A stretch of 12,729 bases of DNA from JBGOUJ01 sp041477005 (GTDB lineage Bacteria; Acidobacteriota; Terriglobia; Bryobacterales; JACQDG01). The stretch lies in contig JBGOUJ010000164.1 in NCBI GenBank assembly GCA_041477005.1, positions 1 through 12,729 of the forward strand. The letters are read 5' to 3'. The position numbers and the translations under genes were made by a program. The stretch's first letter is position 1. The number at the start of each line of letters is the position of its first letter. Under the pieces are notes generated by a model. The model did no database searches, was not told the DNA's origin, and saw only the letters and a program-made list of their open reading frames with translations. Shown here piece by piece: positions 11,829-12,729 of this stretch.

Positions 11829-12602
11829 ATGAGTCTCACGATGCGAGTCTTCCGCGTTCTTTTTGTGGTTCTAGCCACTGGCGCAGTATCGGCCCAGCAG
11901 CATGACTATACGCCTGCCGACGTCGAGCAGGGCGCCCGGCTTTACACCCTGCACTGCGCCGCCTGCCACGGTCCGGACGGCGACATGATTCCCAGCGTCG
12001 ACTTGCGCCGCGGGCAGTTCCGCCGGGGCTCGTCCGACGACGAACTGATCCGCACCATCACCCGGGGCATTCCAGGTACCCCGATGCCGCCGACCAGCTT
12101 TCCGGGTCCGCAGGTCTTATTCGTAGTTGCGTACATCCGCTCGCTGCACGACTTCCCGAGCCAGACCTCAGCCGGGGGCGACCCCGCGCGCGGCCGGGCT
12201 TGGTTCGAGGGCAAGGGCGCCTGCCTCACCTGCCACCGCGTCAAAGACAAAGGCTCCCGGGTCGGCCCCGACCTGAGCGACATCGGCGCCATCCGCCGCG
12301 CCGCGGCCCTGGAGCGCTCCATCCTCAACCCCAACGACTCCATCCTGCCGCAGCACCGGTTTATCCGCGCGGTCACCCGCGACGGCGTCACCATCACCGG
12401 CCGGCGCCTCAACGAGGACACCCACACGCTGCAGCTCATTGACAGCAACGAGCGTCTCGTTTCCGTCTCCAAGGCTGACCTGCGCGAGTACGGCACGCTT
12501 CAGACCTCGCCCATGCCTTCCTACCAGGGCAAGCTCAGCTCACAGGAGCTCGCCGACATCGTCAGCTACCTGGTTTCGTTGAAAGGCTCCGATACCCCAT
12601 GA
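11829..12602 (+). CDS. Periplasmic diheme c-type cytochrome with 'putative heme-binding' C-terminal domain
   Basis: 257 aa. After a Sec signal (RVFRVLFVVLATGAVSAQ) come two class I cytochrome c domains. Domain 1 has CAACH (C43, C46, H47) with GTPMPP (M86) as likely sixth ligand. Domain 2 has CLTCH (C132, C135, H136) followed by RVGPDLSDIG and ILNPNDSI, the pattern of the Pirellula/Verrucomicrobium-type putative heme-binding domain (TIGR02603 style), with SPMPSY (M229) as ligand and the ending LSSQELADIVSYL. The two domains should pass electrons from a partner dehydrogenase. The stop overlaps the next gene's start by ATGA, so the two are translationally coupled, and the partner is probably that PQQ-dehydrogenase-like protein. 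The ATG at 11829 is preferred; ATG 11841 also gives an intact signal. Confidence 0.9.
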   Translation: MSLTMRVFRVLFVVLATGAVSAQQHDYTPADVEQGARLYTLHCAACHGPDGDMIPSVDLRRGQFRRGSSDDELIRTITRGIPGTPMPPTSFPGPQVLFVVAYIRSLHDFPSQTSAGGDPARGRAWFEGKGACLTCHRVKDKGSRVGPDLSDIGAIRRAAALERSILNPNDSILPQHRFIRAVTRDGVTITGRRLNEDTHTLQLIDSNERLVSVSKADLREYGTLQTSPMPSYQGKLSSQELADIVSYLVSLKGSDTP

Positions 12603-12729
12603 CCCCGCGTGCGCTCTTTCTTCTCCTCGCCATAACCGGCGCCGGCTCGGCCCAGGTTACTTTCGAGCGACTCCTGGGCGCCGGCCAGGAATCTCAGAAC
12701 TGGCTCACCTACTCGGGAACCTACCACAG
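12599..12729 (+). CDS. PQQ-dependent (quinoprotein) dehydrogenase-like protein, N-terminus only
   Basis: The 43 visible codons run off the right edge. MTPRALFLLLAITGAGSAQ is a Sec signal with an ASA-like cleavage site. The mature start VTFERLLGAGQESQNWLTYS followed by GTYH matches the N-terminus of acidobacterial membrane/periplasmic PQQ alcohol or glucose dehydrogenase-like propellers, where 'NW..YSG.Y...R.S' begins the first blade. The ATG overlaps the cytochrome stop (ATGA), the usual mark of translational coupling, and a c-type cytochrome is the normal electron acceptor of such enzymes. The PQQ-binding and calcium-binding residues lie outside the window, so the substrate cannot be judged. 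Confidence 0.7.
   Translation, partial: MTPRALFLLLAITGAGSAQVTFERLLGAGQESQNWLTYSGTYH

Overview
The window looks like chromosomal DNA of a GC-rich environmental bacterium, most likely an Acidobacteriota of the Solibacter/Bryobacter type. This is inferred from gene content. There is a C-terminal piece of an acidobacterial-type orphan permease (ADOP, MacB/FtsX family). There is a c-type cytochrome of the 'putative heme-binding domain' type, overlapping the start of a PQQ-dependent dehydrogenase-like gene. Several sugar-type enzymes carry Tat or Sec signals. No rRNA, tRNA, CRISPR array or complete transposase gene is visible.

Layout from left to right: (1) an N-terminally truncated, toxin-less VapB-type antitoxin whose tail runs into a palindromic dispersed repeat (55-385). 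(2) A Tat-exported beta-propeller protein (minus), divergent from a membrane-anchored protein with a BamE/SmpA-like C-terminal domain, which is preceded by a possible 26-codon leader ORF. (3) A sigma-54 enhancer-binding regulator with a degenerate receiver domain (minus). Three perfect 17-bp tandem repeats sit directly before its start, and a Tat-exported hydroxypyruvate-isomerase-like protein is divergent from it. (4) A pair of diverged short repeats, then a GT39-like membrane glycosyltransferase converging on a cupin gene. (5) A gene graveyard (7103-7620) in which the tail of a SAM methyltransferase is joined to the tail of an ADOP permease. (6) A Tat-exported cupin, a four-helix membrane protein of unknown function, and a MITE-like palindromic element (9024-9197). 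(7) A membrane-anchored alpha/beta hydrolase and a secreted Gfo/Idh/MocA-type oxidoreductase (both minus), divergent from a diheme cytochrome c that overlaps the first codons of a PQQ-dehydrogenase-like gene running off the right edge.

Gene organisation is mostly monocistronic, with many divergent pairs. The one clear operon is cytochrome c plus quinoprotein, which together look like a periplasmic dehydrogenase and its electron acceptor. Exported isomerase, oxidoreductase, propeller, cupin and quinoprotein suggest periplasmic handling of sugars, sugar acids or alcohols, but no shared pathway can be proved from this window.

The most striking structure is promoter architecture. Six genes have a good -10 hexamer (TATCAT, TATGCT, TATAGT, TATACT, TAGAAT, TATAAT) only 6-13 nt before the start codon and no clear Shine-Dalgarno sequence, which implies leaderless or near-leaderless mRNAs. 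Other genes here (1654, 3743, 8839) have ordinary Shine-Dalgarno leaders. The other standout signals are the 17-bp tandem repeats before the sigma-54 regulator and the MITE-like element.
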